In this document: positions 6,751 through 8,999 of the stretch, in pieces
Layout: every line of letters starts with the position of its first letter
Numbering within the stretch: position 1 is the first letter of the stretch
Assembly (NCBI GenBank): GCA_030705945.1
Contig: JAUZPS010000158.1
Location: forward strand, 1-8,999
DNA length: 8,999 bases
Direction of reading: 5' to 3'
Origin: Bacillota bacterium
GTDB lineage: Bacteria > Bacillota > Clostridia > Acetivibrionales > DSM-2933
The notes under the pieces: model-generated
Databases searched by the model: none
Told to the model about the DNA's origin: nothing
What the model saw: the letters and a program-made list of their open reading frames with translations, nothing else
Translations under genes and position numbers: made by a program

Positions 6751-6835
6751 AGGAAACGGAGGTGTTAAGATTAAAAATCCTTTAATCATCCATTTGGCAA
6801 AGAAATGTCAAACGGTATTTTTAAGACTTAAATAA
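6737..6835 (+). CDS. Doubtful 32-codon small ORF in the GH3 leader
   Basis: ATG 6737 is preceded by GGGG at 6729-6732, 4 nt away, and runs to TAA 6833-6835. The product would be a basic 32-residue peptide (MFCNLGNGGVKIKNPLIIHL, then 12 more residues including a second cysteine). Its start region overlaps the distal half of the possible pseudoknot, so folding would hide it. It could be a leader peptide, a gene remnant or chance. No family is recognised, and the composition alone does not prove coding. Confidence 0.2.
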   Translation: MFCNLGNGGVKIKNPLIIHLAKKCQTVFLRLK

Positions 6836-6842
6836 TGTAATG

Positions 6843-6879
6843 ATTAAGGGCGTTTCAAAAAATTCTTTGTTCAAGTTTA
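6843..6879 (-). repeat. MITE-like element, copy D (partial, left end only)
   Basis: ATTAAGGGCGTTTCAAAAAA followed by TTCTTTGTTCAAGTTT matches the left ends of copies B and C almost base for base over about 35 nt, then diverges. It ends some 45 nt before the GH3 start codon, so it lies in or just upstream of the GH3 leader. Confidence 0.6.
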
Positions 6880-6913
6880 TTTTAAAGTAGAGAGAGGACA
6901 AAAAGATGTTAAT

Positions 6914-6918
6914 AGGAG
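6914..6918 (+). promoter_or_regulatory. Ribosome binding site favouring the GH3 start at 6924
   Basis: AGGAG lies 5 nt before ATG 6924. A second in-frame ATG at 6906 has its own weaker site (GAGAGGA near 6892-6898). I prefer 6924 because it gives a compact signal peptide beginning MRKRS. Confidence 0.55.
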
Positions 6919-6923
6919 AGAAA

Positions 6924-8999
6924 ATGAGAAAAAGATCAATAAGTGTACTGTCTGTTTTGCTGTCAACAATAATAGTTTCTAGTCTGATATTTGTCTACAT
7001 GCCCGTTAGCGCCGCGGCTGTAAATATTTATCAGGACCCTAGCCAGCCAGTTGAAGCGAGGGTAAAGGACCTGCTTTCAAGAATGACTCTTGATGAAAAG
7101 GTAGGGCAAATGATGCAAGCTGAAAGAAATACAGCAACTGCAGACGATATGAAGAATTACTTTTTAGGATCTATATTAAGCGGCGGGGGAAATGTTCCTT
7201 CACCAAATACTCCAACAGGTTGGTGTGATATGATAGACACCTTCCAGAGGGGAGCTATGTCAACACGCCTGCAGATTCCATTCTTATATGGGATAGATGC
7301 TGTCCATGGCCATGGTAATTTATATGGCGCTACTATTTTTCCTCATAATATAGGTCTGGGAGCCACAGGAGATGCTGATCTTGTAAAGAGAGTCGGGGCG
7401 GTTGTTGCAAATGAAGTGAGGGCAACAGGAATTCACTGGACCTTTGCGCCATGTATTGCTGTTCCTCAGAATGAGAAGTGGGGAAGGACCTACGAAGGCT
7501 TTAGCGAAAATACGGCGCTTGTTTCAAAATTAGGCGTCGCTGCCACACAAGGTTTTCAAGGCGAAAATTTCCCTAACGACCTCCTAAAGCAAGATAAGGT
7601 TTTAGCTTGTATAAAACATTATATAGGGGATGGAGCGACAACAAATGGCGTAAACGCCACTGACTCAGTTATGACTGAGGATGAATTAAGAAGTAAATAC
7701 CTTCCTCCTTATATAGACGCAATAAAAGCGGGAGCAAGAACTGTTATGATTTCTTATAACAGTATAAACGGTGTAGAATGCCATGAGAATAAGCATATTA
7801 TTACAGATATTTTAAAAGGGGAATTGAAGTTTGACGGTTTTGTTGTAACAGATTATCAAGCCATCGAAGACTATGACAAGAGCAGTTTAAGAAATTGTGT
7901 CAAAGCGTCGGTAAACGCAGGTATAGATATGTATATGGAGCCAAAGAACTGGAAGGCTATAATTTCTTACCTCAAAGAAATGGTAGGAACAGGGGAAGTT
8001 TCTATATCAAGGATTGATGATGCCGTAACAAGAATTCTGAGAGTAAAGTTCCAATTAGGTTTATTTGAAAATCCATACTGCAACAGATCCCTTATGTCTT
8101 CCGTAGGTTCTGCGGAACACAGGGCTGTTGCGAGAGAAGCGGTAAGAAAATCCCTGGTTTTATTAAAAAATGATAAAAATATTTTACCATTGCCAAAGAG
8201 TGGTAAGAAAATATTTGTAGCAGGCAAAAATGCCGATGACATTGGTAATCAATGCGGTGGCTGGACCATAACGTGGCAGGGAAAAAGTGGAAGTATAGAC
8301 CCCGGAACAACAATCCTTCAGGGAATAAAAAGCGCGGTAAGCTCAGGCTCGACAGTGGATTTCAATTCGGGTGGATTCGGCGCTCAGGGACATGACGTTG
8401 CAATTGTCGTTGTCGGGGAAACTCCTTATGCTGAAGGAAACGGTGATAAAACAGATTTGTCCTTATCGTCAGATGATATTCAGACAATAAATAATGTCAA
8501 GAGCTCAGGGGTTCCGATGGTAGTTGTGCTTGTTTCTGGAAGACCCATGATTGTAACTGACCAGATAAAGGATTCAGCCGCGTTCGTTGCAGCCTGGCTG
8601 CCTGGCACAGAAGGCAATGGCGTTTCTGATGTATTATTCGGCGACTATGATTTCACAGGTAAATTGCCTATGTCATGGCCTTCAAGCAATTCGCAGATTC
8701 CTGTAAATGAAGGCGACGGCAAGACGCCCCTTTATCCATTTGGATACGGATTGACCATGAAAGCTGCCCCGGACTATAAGTTGAGCGGTTATATAAGTCC
8801 GGATTTCAGTTTTTCAGCTTCAACAGCAGCAGTATTAAAGTCAGGCTTTAAAGTTGAGGTTGTTGGAAAGCAGATTTCTGCTCTTACTGATTCAAATGGA
8901 TATTTTGAAATAACGGGCTTGACCGGGAACACCTCAGGATATAACATTCAGATCAGTAAAACCGGATTTCTTACTAGGACAATCAGCAATGTGATAGTA
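6924..8999 (+). CDS. Secreted GH3 beta-glucosidase/exo-beta-glucanase, C-terminus beyond window
   Basis: A total of 692 codons are open to the last base. Residues 1-31 are a signal peptide (MRKRS, a hydrophobic core to about Y25, cleavage near PVSA/AA). Residues about 40-385 are the GH3 N-terminal barrel, with YGIDAVHGH (122-130), IKHYIGDG (230-237) and GFVVTDY (305-311), where D310 is the predicted nucleophile. Residues about 400-612 are the C-terminal sandwich domain, with CGGWTITWQG (444-453) and GETPYAEGNGD (498-508). E504 is the likely acid/base by analogy with barley ExoI-like enzymes. The barrel ends near LPMSWP and YPFGYG (581-609), typical of the family. From about 618 a new module starts (SGYISPDFSF, then GFKVEVVGKQISALTDSNGY). 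It looks like the carboxypeptidase-regulatory-type fold that precedes dockerins in some cellulosomal proteins; its end is not in the window. Expected activity: retaining removal of glucose from cellobiose or short glucans outside the cell. The gene diverges from the antiporter gene. Confidence 0.94.
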   Translation, partial: MRKRSISVLSVLLSTIIVSSLIFVYMPVSAAAVNIYQDPSQPVEARVKDLLSRMTLDEKVGQMMQAERNTATADDMKNYFLGSILSGGGNVPSPNTPTGWCDMIDTFQRGAMSTRLQIPFLYGIDAVHGHGNLYGATIFPHNIGLGATGDADLVKRVGAVVANEVRATGIHWTFAPCIAVPQNEKWGRTYEGFSENTALVSKLGVAATQGFQGENFPNDLLKQDKVLACIKHYIGDGATTNGVNATDSVMTEDELRSKYLPPYIDAIKAGARTVMISYNSINGVECHENKHIITDILKGELKFDGFVVTDYQAIEDYDKSSLRNCVKASVNAGIDMYMEPKNWKAIISYLKEMVGTGEVSISRIDDAVTRILRVKFQLGLFENPYCNRSLMSSVGSAEHRAVAREAVRKSLVLLKNDKNILPLPKSGKKIFVAGKNADDIGNQCGGWTITWQGKSGSIDPGTTILQGIKSAVSSGSTVDFNSGGFGAQGHDVAIVVVGETPYAEGNGDKTDLSLSSDDIQTINNVKSSGVPMVVVLVSGRPMIVTDQIKDSAAFVAAWLPGTEGNGVSDVLFGDYDFTGKLPMSWPSSNSQIPVNEGDGKTPLYPFGYGLTMKAAPDYKLSGYISPDFSFSASTAAVLKSGFKVEVVGKQISALTDSNGYFEITGLTGNTSGYNIQISKTGFLTRTISNVIV

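Noticed and set aside
6758..6835. GGAGGTG followed by an ATT codon at 6770 as a leader-peptide start
   Set aside because: ATT starts are very rare, and the same frame already has an ATG at 6737; the Shine-Dalgarno-like string is probably codons GGA GGT.
7967..8313. Two minus-strand open frames inside the GH3 gene
   Set aside because: They overlap an intact GH3 domain on the plus strand and show no family features.

Overview
The window looks like a Gram-positive, low-GC, plant-fibre-degrading clostridium, probably from the cellulolytic Acetivibrio/Ruminiclostridium/Pseudobacteroides neighbourhood. The basis is AT-rich intergenic DNA, strong AGGAGG-type ribosome binding sites, a GH48 processive cellulase carrying a family 3 cellulose-binding module, and a secreted GH3 beta-glucosidase whose tail resembles the module that precedes dockerins in cellulosomal proteins. 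The species assignment is inference; no rRNA or other marker gene is present.

Layout. (1) Positions 1-90 hold the last 29 codons of a membrane protein. (2) 91-536 is a gene-free, repeat-rich stretch with a MITE-like element (copy A) directly after that stop codon, a short tandem 12-mer and a 105-bp imperfect palindrome. (3) 537-5146 holds three co-directional genes with gaps of 34 and 70 nt: a membrane-anchored TPR protein, an atypical extended-SDR NAD(P)-binding protein, and a 939-residue GH48-CBM3 cellulase with an N-terminal membrane segment. A strong hairpin at 5197-5228 closes this block. (4) On the minus strand, 6394-5345 is a complete Ca2+/H+ antiporter, with MITE-like copy B directly after its stop codon and copy C in its 5' leader. 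(5) 6395-6923 is the divergent intergenic region. It holds a good sigma-A-type promoter for the antiporter, a possible pseudoknotted RNA leader, a doubtful 32-codon ORF and copy D. (6) 6924 to the window end is a secreted GH3 beta-glucosidase/exo-glucanase, cut off at its C-terminus.

How the genes could work together. GH48 enzymes release cellobiose processively from cellulose chain ends, and an extracellular GH3 enzyme can split cellobiose and short cellodextrins to glucose, so the two glycosidases form a plausible pair at the cell surface. GH48 catalytic domains and dockerins bind calcium, so the antiporter between them is suggestive, but a functional link is not shown.

The least expected signal is a family of short inverted-repeat elements (four copies in 9 kb) confined to gene boundaries. 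Two abut stop codons in the same orientation relative to the gene, and one supplies the -10 box of the antiporter promoter.
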